Positions 44,906 to 56,944 of a stretch of DNA of 64,000 nucleotides are shown one piece after another. The DNA is taken from assembly GCA_024291935.2 (NCBI GenBank), contig CM044309.1:98109628-98173627 (forward strand), given 5' to 3'. Both the position numbers and the translations under genes were made by a program. The number at the start of each line of letters is the position of its first letter. The stretch's first letter is position 1. A model generated the notes under the pieces. It searched no databases. It saw only the letters and a list, made by a program, of their open reading frames with translations, and was not told where the DNA came from. The stretch is from Okapia johnstoni. Taxonomy: Eukaryota > Chordata > Mammalia > Artiodactyla > Giraffidae.

Positions 44906-45780
44906 GATATACAAGTATTTCCAGAAAGAGAGAAAAAGGGAAAAAAATGAACAAAACCAGGAAAATGTATCATCAAAGAAAAGACCAACACTTCCATGAA
45001 AACTTCTTAATTAAAATATTTGCTCTCCTTAGAGTCAGCTTGAAGGAGGGCTAAAGAAAGAAGTTTTCATTACCAAAAATAGCATGTCCAGAGATTTCAG
45101 AGAGATTAAGCTTTCACAGGGCGTACAAGGGGGTGGAGGTAGATACCGAAGAGTTGAGTATCTAAGAACTAAAACAGAATTTGCCCATTTTGAAAATCAG
45201 ATTTCTTTTAAAAATAAGAGTAAAAAAGAACAAAGGGAAAGACCTTACACTGTTAAAATATTGAGTGGCTTAGCTATAGACAAAAAGGAGTAAATGACAT
45301 GAGCTAGGTTCTAGCTAAGGATTTAGGACTTACACTTGAAATTAGATTTTGGACCTAATTTTCACCTGCAGTAGGGGAAACAGATGTGGTTTATTTGGAG
45401 TACTGTATTCTTCATAGAGTTAATACATGGAGATTGTCACAAGGATCAGGATAAGGAAATAAGAATTAAAGCCATTGGCCAATACGGTTTACAGTGGAGC
45501 CTGGAAGCAGGGCCGGAGTGAGAGGCCAATGCCAGGGAGCTGACAGTACCTCCTCCAGAAAATGTCATCGCTATAGTCCCCTCCCAGGTATTGTTGTAAT
45601 ATTATATAATGGTGACAAGAAAGCCGGAGATGTTATTGAGAAGAAACTGGGAGACAACTGCATAACAAAGGGGCTCAGTGATTCTTTGCCAAGTTTTACA
45701 GGGTAAATGTGAGAATTTAGATGATTCTCTGAATAAAATTTTGAACAAGTAAAAATGCCCTCCCTTTACTTGTTTAGTTG
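44906..45780. other. Unassigned DNA
   Basis: 45470-45720 is more GC-rich and contains a 70-codon open frame (45494-45706) with no recognisable domain. The remainder is AT-rich. No repeat family named. Confidence 0.35.
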
Positions 45781-45781
45781 T

Positions 45782-45979
45782 GTTTTTTTTGTTTTTTTTT
45801 TTTTTTTTTTTTTAGTATTTATTTATTTTGTTTGTGTTAAGTCTTAATTGCCATATGCAGTATCTTCATGCTTAGTTGCCCTTCGGTATCTGGGATGTTA
45901 GTTCTCTGATCAGAGATCGAACCCCCATCCACTGCTTTGCAAAGTAGATTCTTAATCACTGGACCACCAGGGAAGTCCC
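45782..45979 (-). mobile_element. CHR-2-type tRNA SINE
   Basis: A long T run (45782-45813, antisense A tail), then 'gttaagtcttaattgccata', the inverse B box 'gagatcgaaccccc' and inverse head 'ggaccaccagggaagtccc'. The body is shortened relative to the copy at 18481-18813. Confidence 0.85.
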
Positions 45980-46636
45980 ATACTTTCTTAGATTTTATTA
46001 AGAAAGATTTACAATGTAATCAAAGGTTCATCTCACTTTGCCTCTTTAGACAATGTATATTGGAAACATTCAGTATTTTTAAAGAAGTTTAAAAATGAAT
46101 AGTAAATATATCAATATTGTATTAATACATTAATATTGTACTGTTTATTTGTGTATAGAATTAAAAATACATTTAATAATTATACACTTTTATTTATCTT
46201 ATAGAAGAGTCAAGTTTTTTGAAATAAACTTATGACTATAAATATAACATATATTTAACATATATATTTATAAGTGCTTTTGACTGTTTTGTTCTCAAAC
46301 AATAATAACTAATTTTCCTTGGCTTTATACCTCCTAGAAAAAAAAAAAAAACCTTAAAACATTAATAACCACATTAAACAAATACACATCATTTGTTGGA
46401 CTAATTTGAGAGCATTTTGGAGTTATAAGAAGAAATGCCTGAAGGTGTAAGTTGCTAATTGCTCTAATTGGTTATCAGGTGATATCTTGTATCATGTTGT
46501 GATGGTCTCTCATAAGAGATTTAACTGTGTTTCAACACTCCTGATCCATTCCAGGCCCCAGTAAATGGTTATAAGGACAAAATGGAACACACTATCAATG
46601 ACAAAACAGCATACTTTTAAAAATTAATATTAACTT
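45980..46636. other. AT-rich unique DNA
   Basis: No element or gene. An A run lies at 46338-46350. Confidence 0.4.
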
Positions 46637-46646
46637 AACCATATGA

Positions 46647-46872
46647 GGGCTTCCCTTGTGGTTTAGTGGTAAAGAATCTGCCTGCCAATGCAGGAGACTC
46701 AGGAGATATGAGTGCAATCACTGGTTGGGGAAGATCCCCTGGAGGAGGAAATGGCAATCCACTCCAGTATTCTTGCCTAGAGAATCCCATTGAAAGAGGA
46801 GACTGGTGGGCTACAGTCCACAGGGCTGCAAAGAGTTGGACCTGACTGAGCAAGTGAGCACACATGCGTGCA
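46647..46872 (+). mobile_element. Bov-tA SINE with perfect duplication
   Basis: Head 'gggcttcccttgtggtttag', mutated B box 'gagtgcaatcactgg', full body, tail 'gcaagtgagcacacatgcg'. Duplication aaccatatga at 46637-46646 and 46873-46882. Confidence 0.95.
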
Positions 46873-46961
46873 AACCATATGAAGCAAAATATATGTAAAT
46901 ATATGTATCTCCAAAACCCAAATACAGAATTTAACATTTTATGAGAGAATATTTAGAGTTT

Positions 46962-47121
46962 CAGTTCAGTTCAGTTCATTCGCTCTATCATGTCCGACTC
47001 TTTGCGACCCCATGGACTGCAGCACCCCAAGCCTCCCTGTCCATCACCAACTCCTGGAGTTTACCCAAATTCGTGTCCATTGAGTCGGTGATGCCATCCA
47101 ACCATCTCACGCTCTGTCCTC
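46962..47121 (-). mobile_element. BovB 3' end, 160 bp
   Basis: Antisense tandem tail 'cagttcagttcagttcattc' to 'caaccatctcacgctctgtc'. Perfect 11-bp duplication atttagagttt at 46951-46961 and 47122-47132. Severe 5' truncation; carries no domain. Confidence 0.95.
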
Positions 47122-47132
47122 ATTTAGAGTTT

Positions 47133-48126
47133 ACATACCTGTTAGACTCGTAACAATTGAATATGTATCCACATGATCTATGATATATACATAGGAGAGA
47201 GGCCTATGAGAAATATGAAGCCAAACAGTCTTTGTTTTCATTAAAAATGTATTAAACTGACATTATCCGAAGTCTTGATGGAAGATTTATGCTTCCTCTT
47301 GCAACTTCTCATGACAGTATCTGTATTAGCCCTGATTCCCTGTTCTCTGATTTTCTCTCATTGCCCCATAATTTCATTGTGTATATTTTTACACCATGTA
47401 TGCCTCCAATACCTCACCCTTCAGACTCTGCTTTAATTTGTGTTCTGCTTGACTGGATCTACATCACCAGATACCTCCTTTTTAGATAGTCACAGGAGAT
47501 GTTGGTTTTATTGCCCATAACAAATAAAACTTATCTCCACTCCTCAAAGCTTATCTGTGACTTTGAGACACTACAAGTTCAACAGCACTCGATGACAAGA
47601 GGCTCTAGTGCCAATAAGTAGATGAGACAATGAGATTGTAACCATTTGTTTAAAGGATTTAAGACCTCTTCATAGCCATAGCAAGACACAAGGAGGGCTT
47701 TATTGTGCTCCTTTAGAAGGACAGATCAGTCAAAAGATAACCTGAAGGTGTGTTTATGAGTAGATAAGACTGAAAAATCATTAAAGATTTCTGGGATTTG
47801 AAAGCTCAGAGAATCCCAGTTCCAAATATGAAATCAAGGGTTGTTTGGGAAATTGTTCGTTAATGCCAGAGGAAACAATTTCCATTAGCTAACAACATTT
47901 TTTATTTGAAACCAATTAACTGTAGAGTATTTCAGAAATCCCCTGTAAAAGAGCTTGTACATTATAGGTAGTATTTTCTGCCACATATAATTTCCTAAAT
48001 AATGATGCTTGTTTCCATTGTGTTCTTATGTGGCATGATATGGGGGAAATATAATAATTTCAAACTGTGATAGGGGAAATTCATCTCACAAATCTGAGAA
48101 AACGTTGGAGATACATAAATATGATG
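47133..48126. other. Unique DNA
   Basis: About 1 kb without recognised repeats. 47289-47489 is open on the plus strand but shows no domain or codon signature I trust. Confidence 0.4.
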
Positions 48127-48149
48127 GTGAAATTGAGGTCCAGAGCTTA

Positions 48150-48590
48150 ATTATCCCAGTAGTCACATACCTTTGTGAGAGCCAGACTATAAAGAGGGCA
48201 GAGTGCCAAAGAATTGATGCCTTTGAACTGTGTTGCTGGAGAAGATTCCAAAGAGCCCCTTGGACATCAAGGATATCAACCAGTCAATCTTAAGGGAAAT
48301 CAACCCTGAATATTCATTGGAAGGACTTCTGAAGCTGAAGCTCCAGTGTTTTGGTCATCTGATGACAACAGCTGACTCACTGGAAAAGTCCCTGATGCTG
48401 GGAAAGATTGAGGGTAAGAGAAGGAGAGGGTGTCAGAGGATGAGATGGCTAGAGGGCATCACTGATGCAATGGACATGAATTTAGGCAAACTTTGGGAGA
48501 TGGTGAGGGACAGGGAGATCTGGTGTACTGCAGTCCATTGGGTCTGAAAAAGTCAGACACGCCTGGGTGACCGAACAACAACAACAACAT
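48150..48590 (+). mobile_element. BovB 3' region, older copy
   Basis: Sense BovB from 'cccagtagtcacatacc' through 'gaattgatgcctttgaactg' and 'gaggatgagatggctagagg', ending '(aac)n'. More substitutions than the copy at 41383-41876 and a different (AAC)-type tail, so an older subfamily. The frame 48230-48547 still reads BovB C-terminal protein ('[15 protein letters not shown]'). Confidence 0.9.
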
Positions 48591-48721
48591 AGTTTTCAAT
48601 AGGTTAATATATATATATATATATTAAGTTGCAACTCAAGAGTTTCATATTTTAAAAACTTCATTGCCTTCCCTTTGAGTTAGGGAGAAAGTTTGAGGTC
48701 ATGATTGCAAATATAGTCTTT

Positions 48722-48930
48722 GCTTACTATATGCCAAGTTATCTGATGACTGGTTTACATTGGCCATCTGATTTAATCCTCGTAATAGTTTATGAGTTGG
48801 TAATGTTTACAGTACTGCTATCATCCATGTTTAACAGATAAAGTAATTCAAGTTTAAGTAGTTTACCCCAAATTATATATTGTCTGAGTCTAACAGATCA
48901 GGAATTTTAATACAAACTGCTCTGAAGATC
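48722..48930 (-). mobile_element. MIR SINE
   Basis: 'tatgccaagttatctgatg', 'tctgatttaatcctcgtaat', 'catgtttaacagataaagta' and 'agtagtttaccccaaatta' follow the reverse complement of MIR in order. This mammal-wide SINE is very old. Confidence 0.75.
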
Positions 48931-51012
48931 GAAGAAAACCTTTGTAGGGACATATTTAATCATACAAACTAAATAAACTTATAGCACACATATAATTGGT
49001 GCAGCAGAAATGAATTTTACAGGAGTCTTAAACATATTTCTTACAAATGTAACTTTGCTAAAATTGGAAAAAATTAAGAAATAGAGTTTTATAATAACTT
49101 TTAATGTTATTAAAATAATAACTATAAGATCCATGGAGATATTATAAGACATCTATATAGAATGGTTGACAGCAAATAGAAAAAATTCAATATATTTTCC
49201 TTAAAGGTTTAATAAAGGAAAATAATGTATTTAGTAGATAATTATGGCTTGCATAGCCACACATCTTTTTCCTCTACAGTGGCAGAATTATTAACACACT
49301 AAGGCAAACAAAGTTGTGTCATTTTCAAACAAAACAGGCACACACACATACTACAAAATCTCCTGCTTATTATGTATGCAGAGATGCCCCCAACAAATAA
49401 AAACTAATTACTCCTATCAGGAAAGAAGCTCTGAATCTCAAATTAAGACTTTATTGGAAAAGGCTGTGGAGTTTTAAGAACTCAGTTTTTAGACATAGCT
49501 GAAATATAGCTGCTATTTTAGCTAAGTTTTAAAAAAAGTTTGTGTCCTTGGAAATATAGTAAACAATATTGTCCCCACATATACATATATATGTGTATAT
49601 ATGTATATATATAAAATCTCCAAAGGAAAATAAGATAAAAAACAAAACTGCTTCCATATGTACATATATATATATGTGTATACATATATATATTTATTTA
49701 TTTATCTTTCCAAACACTCAGATTAATGTCTTTCATTATCAGTAACTGTTTTAAACCAGGTACCCTAGATTTCTGCCAATATTTCTTCATTATATGCCTT
49801 AGGCAACCATCTTACTTCCTTAGCCTCTAAGAACCTCTCAAATCAGAGCTCCATTTTCTATCAATTAATTAGAACTGGTTTATAAAATTTAACTCGCAAA
49901 TCTGCTCACTTTAGAAATATTATTTGAAAGACCGGCATTAACTTTCCTAGATTAAGGCAAACTTTTCCTAGATTATTAGTGTTCTTAAATAGTATAAATA
50001 TATTTACTAGGATATCTATCAAACTCATGATTTTCATTGAGCTATTGTTTAAAGGTTATTTAGTAAAAACAAACTTTAACTTTATGCTTAATAAAGTTAG
50101 TGGAGAATAAAAGCCAGAAATCATCTCATTGGCTCCATTCCCATTCTAAGTGGTTAAGTGAATTACGATGCACTAGTTTTTCACTTCTGAAGAGTGATGC
50201 TAGGAAAAGACTGGAAAATAAACTCATGGTCATATGAGTCATGGAGGTTCACAAAGTCTCACAAAGAAATGCTTCAACAGTTTTAATTCTTTCTCTTAGT
50301 AAATGTGTTAGTGTAAATCTACTGTAAATATATACTTATACAATGGGTTTTTCTAGTCTAGAATAAATATCGGTCACATTGTAAAAATTCTGTTAACTAT
50401 TAATTCTTAACTGTTTTATTCAAGATACCATAAAATTGAGATAAATTTTTATCACTGAGTTAAAATTCCATCAGTTTTAATAAGCTAAGAAGTAATCTTC
50501 TATGCTTAAAATATAGTAGGATTGTCATCTTTGGATAGTTTGATTTCTTGTATCTCCTGTAGTTGTTTTTATGATGAAACTCTCATTTCAGATTTTATCA
50601 TCACGACTAATTAAAATAGCCAGGAAGGCAATTTATATGATTTTGAGTTGTAATTTTATTGTATTATGTAGTTTTCTATTCTTTATATTATTTTGAAATA
50701 TAAAATTAACCTAACCTTTTTTTAGTCACATATTATTTACATAACTGAATAGCTTATCAATGGATGAACCTAGTCAAAATGTACAAATTTCCAGGTATGA
50801 GGCAAACAAATAATAAGGATATAATGTACAACAAGATTAAAGTAATTAACACAGCTCTATGTTATAGTTGTCATGGCAAGGAAAACTTATTGTTTTTTTT
50901 TTCTTTTTCTTTTATATTTTATCTATATGAGACAATGTAATTTCCTTAAACTTACCATCTGCTGATGTATGAAGGTCAAGTCATTATGCCATAGCTTAAG
51001 CATATAGAGCAT
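48931..51012. other. AT-rich unique DNA
   Basis: About 2 kb with no transposon recognised, only TA/TG-rich low-complexity near 49577-49700 and a T-rich run near 50892-50910. Confidence 0.4.
49577..49700. repeat. Two self-complementary (TA)/(TG) tracts
   Basis: 'tacatatatatgtgtatata' near 49582 and 'atgtacatatatatatatgt' near 49659. Each is close to palindromic and together they bracket about 40 bp of A-rich sequence. Confidence 0.75.
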
Positions 51013-51013
51013 G

Positions 51014-51224
51014 CACGTGTGCTCAGTTGTGTCCGACTCTTTGCACCCCATGGACTGTAGGCCTCCAGGCTCCTCTGATCATGGGATTTCCCTGGCAAGA
51101 ATACTGGAGTGGGCTGTCATTTCCTCCTCCAAGGGATCTTCCTGACAAAGGAATTGAACCTGAATCTCCTGTGGCTTCTGCATTGGCAGGCAGATTCTTT
51201 ACCACTGAGCCACCAGGGAAGCCC
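51014..51224 (-). mobile_element. Bov-tA SINE
   Basis: Antisense copy from 'gtgctcagttgtgtccgact' to the inverse head 'ctgagccaccagggaagccc'. The head carries the 'ctcctgtggcttctgc' variant. No clear duplication found. Confidence 0.92.
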
Positions 51225-51497
51225 AACATGTATAACACTGTATGTCAATCATGTCTCAGTGAAATTGCAAGAAAAAATTGAATAACTAATCAATTTTATG
51301 ATCAGAAGAGATAAAACTAATAATTTTCAAACTTTCTCATGAATCATCTAGCATTATTCAGAATCTTTTAGGGAACATTGGGCTGAGGAAATGAGGGTAA
51401 GAGTAGAAAAGAAATTTAAATGGGAAGGGGAGGTTCCTGTCACTCTTCATCAGAGCAGTTCTGTATATATGTATAAATATTTATGTGTGCATATAGG

Positions 51498-51498
<1 letters not shown>
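51225..51498. other. Unique DNA
   Basis: Short unique stretch with no features. Confidence 0.4.

Positions 51499-51533
<35 letters not shown>
51499..51533. repeat. (TG)n microsatellite
   Basis: About 17 uninterrupted TG units, preceded by a 'gtatatatgtata' type tract. Long and pure, so a likely polymorphic marker. Confidence 0.95.
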
Positions 51534-51534
<1 letters not shown>

Positions 51535-53455
51535 GATTCCTAATGATTTTAACTAAAGTAGTATTCTGTTGAAAGAAAATGTTTGAAATATTCTGATATG
51601 TATCTGCAATCTCATGATCTCTTTTATCAATTAAGTTACCTGTGATTAATTGCCATGAGCATCAGTTTCCTAATCATATAATGGCAAAAAGCCAAATTCT
51701 CTCTAATGTTCATTATGCATGAAAGATTTATAAACCATGGTTTACACAGAAGCACCTCATCTCCTCATCTCCAAATACACACAAATAATTGTGAGAATAA
51801 AAAGTTCTCTCCATATATTTTAATATCCAATATTTACAACATCAAAGATTAGTGAAGCGAAAAACAAAGTACATTATATTTTTGGCAAGCCTATCTCTTC
51901 ATTGATTAAATTTTCAGATTGCTTCGACCTTCATTCATTCATTTGTTAAATAATTGAACGACTATTTCTTGAAGATATTTGTATTGATTTCCAGTATAAA
52001 GAATGTAAAATTTTTATGATGTGAGTCAAATATTCCTTGTGAAACAATATGAGCTATTCATATTTTATACATCATGAGCACACTTTTTATAATAAAAAAA
52101 ATTGAACTTTAAAGGCTATAACTTTTGCCAAAACAAGTCTCAGCTAAAAGTGAAGGAAAATGTGTTTGTCATACAACGAGGAATTAAGGAGGTGCCTACT
52201 GATTTCATAAGAAAGACTTCACCTAACAGTCCAGCCTTCAACTGAGTAACAAAACTTTAGAACACTTTAATGTCACAAAGACTGCAATTAGTGAATTTAG
52301 GATCCAAATTAACCTTGCCTAACTCCATATCTTATCCAGCTTCCACTGTTCAGCTCTGCCAGTGATTATGATAGGGGAAATCAGCCAAACCTTCCATACT
52401 TTGCCCGTCTATGAAGGAGAGGTTCATTGTGTACTGTGGCATTGGAATAAGACAGCCTGGTACTGTTGTGTGAAAATTGGATAAGTCTTAATTATGTTGA
52501 ATTGGTTCATGATGCTTTTCAAGTCTACTATACATCCTTCTACTTTTCTGTATATTCACTCTATTAATTTTCGAGAATTTGATATTGAAAATCCAACTAA
52601 AAATCTTAATTTATCTACTTAAAAAGTAATTGTAATATATAGTGGAATTATATGTTACTTTGTTCTGTATTTTCCAAGTCTCCTGTAAATGTGCTATCAT
52701 ACTTTCATAATTTAAAAAAGAAAGAGAAAAACAAGAGTAAGACAGTGCAGCAACATCTAATTATTCTTTATTACATGAACAAGTGAAACAGATGAAAACA
52801 TTTCAGAAAACTTAATATTAACAGGACATCAGGAGAACTTTTATTTTTGAGGGAAGATAATAATGGTACACTAGAGGAAAAACTATTGTAGGAAATGTAA
52901 AAAAGAAAATAATTTTGATGATAGTATTAATAGTCACTTCTATCTAAGAATACTCTAATTATAGTTCCTCTATTCAGAGCAAATGAAACTCACTGTTAGA
53001 CATTCAAGTTAAGCAACAAGTATAAAGTTTCCCTGAAAGATTTATGAGACCATTATTCTCTCTCTTCCCAGTAATATGCCACAGTGGACTGACAGTTCAC
53101 ACAGAACCGCACAAAAGGCAATTAATTCATCCAGCAGAGAACTACACAGAGGCAATTTGTCTGACATGTAGCATTTGATTTTCAATAGTTGCTTATCTTC
53201 CCAGGGAACATAGCAAGTTCATCCTTTAGAAATGGGGTAGGGCAATAAGCCGGCTTTGTGTCCCGAGACTCAGGGGTATCATTTAGTTCAAAATGTTATG
53301 AGCATGGCATTAGAGGGAGAGCTAAAGAGGAGGCTGTCACATTACATTCTCTTGAATAAAATAGATTCTGAATTACAACTAATCATATAATTCAATATAT
53401 GATCATTTATGCATCTGCAAGTAGCCCATGAGAGTTTAAATAGGTAATAATAATG
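51534..53455. other. Unique DNA with a conserved-element-like core
   Basis: About 1.9 kb with no transposon recognised. 53040-53300 has balanced composition, a RUNX-like 'aaccgcaca' (about 53106) and 'caattaattc', and no open frame. It may be regulatory, but this is inference. Confidence 0.4.
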
Positions 53456-53503
53456 GTAGATAGATATAGTTAGATAGGTAGATAGATAGATAGACTGATA
53501 AAT
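53456..53503. repeat. (GATA)n microsatellite, imperfect
   Basis: 'tagatagatatagttagata' continuing 'ggtagatagatagatagac'. Several interruptions. Confidence 0.9.
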
Positions 53504-53829
53504 ATATCTCATCTTCTTCTCACAACTATGAAAATAAGCCTTGATTCTTGCTACTCTCTCCACCTAGCATAGCATCACTTTATATTGTGTTGTTAGGATT
53601 AATTGTAGACTACTTAGAACATAATTCTATTTTTAGTAAATGCTTGATAAATTTAGTTATTACTATTGGTGTTTTTATTGTGATGGTAGTTTTTAATAGA
53701 AACATCAGACTAGCAGACCTCTGCTTGGATCAGCACATATCTTCACTCAAAACCACAACCATAGCAGGCTATTTGCCCCTTCTTACTTTGCCAGTCTTGT
53801 CAGTGAATTCTTCAGTGCCTTTCTTATCT

Positions 53830-53925
53830 GTGTAACCTCCAGTGCCACCCAGCCTTGTGCCAGGCACAGAATACATACTCAGTAGGTATTTGTAATTTGA
53901 CTGTTGTGCAAATCAATAAATGCAT
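53830..53925. mobile_element. L2/MIR-like 3' fragment
   Basis: 'ttgtgccaggcacagaatac' followed by 'actcagtaggtatttgtaat' resembles the '...tgcctggcacatagtaggtgctcaataaat' end of old L2 and MIR elements. Confidence 0.5.
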
Positions 53926-54424
53926 TACATTGTGTTATTTCAGTTCAGTTCAGTCGCTCAGTTGTGTCCAACTTTTTGCAACCCCATGGACTGCAGCACA
54001 CCAGGCTTGCCTGTCCATCACCAATCCTTGGAGCTTACTCAGACTCATGTCCATCGAGTCAGTGATGCCATCCAACTATCTCTTCCTCTGTCGTCCCCTT
54101 CTCTTCCTGCCTTCAATCTTTCCCAGCATCAGGGACTTTTCTGATGAATCTGTTCTTCCCATCAGGTGGCCAAAGTATTGGAGTTTCAGCCTCAGCGTCA
54201 GTCCTTCCAATGCATATTCAGTACTGATTTCTTTTAGGTTAGACTGGTTTGATCTCCTTGCAGTCCAAGGGACTCTCAGGAGTCGTCTCCAACACCACAA
54301 TTCGAAAGCGTCAATTCTTCAGTGCTCAGCTTTCTTTATAGTACAACTCTCACATACTTACATGACTACTGGAAAAATCATACCTTTGACTAGACAGACC
54401 TTTGTTATCAAAGTCTCTGCTTTT

Positions 54425-54955
54425 TTATGTGCTGTCTAGTTTGGTCATAGCTTTTCTTCCAAGAAGCAAGTGTCTTTTAATTTCATGGCCACAGTCACCA
54501 TCTGCAGTGATTTTAGAGCCCCCCAAAATAAAGTCTGTCACTGTTTCCATTGTTTCCTCATCTATTTGCCATGAAGTGATGGGACCAGATGCCATGATCT
54601 TAGTTTTCTGAATGTTGAGCTTTAAGCCGACTTTTTCACCCTCCTCTTTCACTTTCATCAAGAGGCTCTTTAGTTCCTCTTCACTTTCTGCCATAAGGGT
54701 AGTGTCATCTGCATATCTGAGGTTATTGATATTTCTCCTGGCAATCTTGATTCCAGCTTGTGCTTCATCCAGCCTGGCATTTCTCATGATGTACTCTGCA
54801 TAGAAGTTAAATAAGCAGGGTGACAATATATAGCCTTGACGTACTTCTTTCCATATTAGGAACCAGACTGTTGTTCCATGTCCAGTTCTAACTGTTGCTT
54901 CTTGACCTGCATAAAGGTTTCTCAGGATGCAGGTAAGGTGGTCTGGTATTACCAT
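54425..54955 (-). pseudogene. BovB reverse transcriptase, palm and C-terminal part
   Basis: A 176-codon open frame, the longest recognisably coding one in the window. It begins in the finger/palm region ('VIPDHLTCILRNLYAGQEAT'), passes 'RQGYILSPCLFNFYAEYIM' (RT motif B region) and the catalytic 'LRYADDTTLMAES' with YADD coded by 54704-54715. It then runs into the conserved 'LNIQKTKIMASGPITSW' and 'KITADGDCGHEIKRHLLLG'. Motif A lies upstream across a frame break near 54960-55014. With no endonuclease and an interrupted frame it should be inactive. Confidence 0.9.
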
Positions 54956-55013
54956 CTCCTAAAGAGTTTCCCCCAGGTTGTTTTGATCTACACAGTCAAA
55001 GGCTTTGGCATAG

Positions 55014-55340
55014 TCAATAAGGAGAAGTAGATGTTTTTCTAGAATCTGTTGCTTTTTCAATGATCCAAGAGATGTTGGCAATTTGATCTCTGGCTCCTCT
55101 GCCTTTTCTAAATCCAGCTTGAACATCTGGAAGTTCATGGTTCACGTACTGTTGAAGCCTGGCTTGGAGAGTTTTGAGAATTACTTTGCTAACGTGTGAG
55201 ATGAGTGCAATTGTGCAGTAGTTTGAACATTCTTTGGCATTGCCTTTCTTTGGAATTGGAATGAAAACGGACCTTTTCCAACCCTGTGGCCACTGCTGAA
55301 TTTTCCAAATTTGCTGGCATATTGTGTGCAGCACTTTCAC
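55014..55340 (-). pseudogene. BovB reverse transcriptase N-terminal fragment
   Basis: A 108-codon frame reading the region before motif A: 'VLHTICQQIWKIQQWPQGWK', 'SVFIPIPKKGNAKECSNY' and 'ELPDVQAGFRKGRGARDQIA', all diagnostic of RTE/BovB. It runs into a frameshift close to 55014, just before the motif A aspartate ('YAKAFD', antisense at about 54998-55015). The initial M is not a real start. Confidence 0.9.
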
Positions 55341-55382
55341 TGCGTCACCCTTTAGGATTTGAAATAGCTCACTTGGAATTAC

Positions 55383-55719
55383 AGTTTAGGAATTTTTTTT
55401 TTAATGTGTAAGTGAAGTATGAAAACCTTTCCAAACTAAGTGCCATTTAAAAGATTGTTTTAAATAAGAAAAATTCTTTCCCTGTTGTGTTTGCTTTTTC
55501 TCACTCCTCCTCTACCCTTCTATAATTCAGCAAATAGAATATAATCAATCCTGTCTTCTAATCATTATGTTGTCATCAGGATCCTTACAGACTTCCTGAT
55601 ATACTAGTAATTAAATTATTGCTTTCATTCATTTATTCAGTTAACCTTTGAGCACCAATTCTGGGACATGCATTCAACTGGCATAGTGTGTAGCAAGAGT
55701 ATCTGATTAGAGTATAAAG
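55383..55719. other. Unique DNA
   Basis: About 340 bp between BovB and L1 fragments; nothing recognised. Confidence 0.4.
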
Positions 55720-56190
55720 AAAAAAAAAAAGAAATCCTGGTTGAAAATAATTTCAAATGATATATTCAACAGAGGACTAGTATCCAAATAATATTTTTCA
55801 AACTGTCAAAAGCCAGCATTAAGAAACAAATTATTCAACTAGAAAATGGGCAAAACCCGTACACAGACATTACTCTGAGTAGGATATATAGACATCAAAT
55901 AAGCACGTGAATAAATGTTGAACATCAACCATTTGAGAAATGCACGGTAAAACTGCAATAAAAGATCACTATCCACTCTAAAATGAAAATTCTAAATTCA
56001 TTCTAAAATGAATTCTAAGATGAAAAATAGTGATAATACCTAATGCTGAAGAAGAGGCAGAGAAATGATATCACTCATATATTACCTGTGGGTTGTGAAA
56101 GTTAGTTCCTTTCCAAACTGGAAATCCCAGCAACTGAACTCTGAATTGAGGACTTACCATTATGCAGAATCTAGTATACCAATGTTCATA
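55720..56190 (+). mobile_element. LINE-1 ORF2 3' part, plus, diverged
   Basis: Sense L1 words: 'gaaaatgggcaaaacccgta', 'caaataagcacgtgaataaa' and 'tgttgaacatcaaccattt', the well-known ORF2 C-terminal region. It contains a local 'taaattcattctaaaatga' duplication near 55980-56020 and many stops. No protein frame. Confidence 0.65.
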
Positions 56191-56269
56191 GCAAGGCTTT
56201 TTTTTTCTTTTCATTTTACCTGCCTTTTCCATTCTACCCACCCCACAAATTTTGAATTGCACAACATCC

Positions 56270-56650
56270 TTTAGTTGTCTATAGATGGGCACAATGTTGA
56301 GGTCTCTAGAACATCTTGCATAACTGAAATTTTGTAGCTGTTAATTATTAGTAGCATCTCTTCATTTCTCCCTCCCCAACCCATGATGATCACTATTGTG
56401 TTCTCTGAGTCCACAAGCTGAACTATTGTAGATTCCTCATAAAAGTGGAGTCATGCAGTATTTGTCCTTCTGTGGCTGGTTTATTTCACCTAGTTTAATG
56501 GCCTCCATATTCATCCATGTTGTCATATATGACAGAATTTCCTTCATTTAAAAAATGGATTAACATTCCATTGTACAAAAATACCACATTGAAAAAATCC
56601 ATTCATCTGTCTATAGATATTTAGATTGTTTGTATCTCTGATAAAAATAT
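56270..56650 (-). mobile_element. LINE-1 3' region, minus
   Basis: Plus strand reads antisense L1: 'ctggtttatttcacctagtt', 'cattccattgtacaaaaata', 'ttcatctgtctatagata'. Opposite in orientation to the preceding L1 fragment, so a separate insertion or a rearranged one. Confidence 0.65.
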
Positions 56651-56944
56651 TTTTCATTTAATTAAAATATTCTATTCTATTAAAAATTCATTTACTAAAA
56701 ACTTTCATATTACTGGACAGTGGCCTGGTTGATAATAGGAATAATAAAGTAAATAAGACCAAATTATTATGATAACAAGAGAATAAGATTTTTTCTATGT
56801 GAGAGTAGTTTGAAAAGGCATTTTGAGTTGTTGGTGTTTGACTTCAACCTCAGGCCACGGGAGAATTTCAACCTGCAAAAAAAAGTAGAGGGTATCATTT
56901 CACATGGGCATGAAGTTGAGGGTAGAAGTGGGAATCCATGTTGG
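56651..56944. other. Unique DNA
   Basis: Short AT-rich stretch; nothing recognised. Confidence 0.4.

Larger units (their letters stand above)
53937..55382 (-). mobile_element. BovB LINE, 3' 1.45 kb
   Basis: Antisense from the tandem 'cagttcagttcagtcgctc' tail through the C-terminal and reverse-transcriptase regions to 'gatttgaaatagctcac' at about 55369. The 5' half, with the endonuclease, is absent. Sequence is close to consensus with few indels, making this one of the younger BovB copies here. A reliable target-site duplication was not identified. Confidence 0.93.

Noticed and set aside
49577..49700. CRISPR-like or microRNA hairpin in the palindromic TA tracts
   Set aside because: The symmetry is explained by simple TA/TG repeats; there is no spacer structure or specific stem.
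53855..54439. The longest open frame in the window (194 codons, plus strand)
   Set aside because: It runs antisense through the BovB 3' region. The real BovB coding frames are on the minus strand, so this is a shadow frame.
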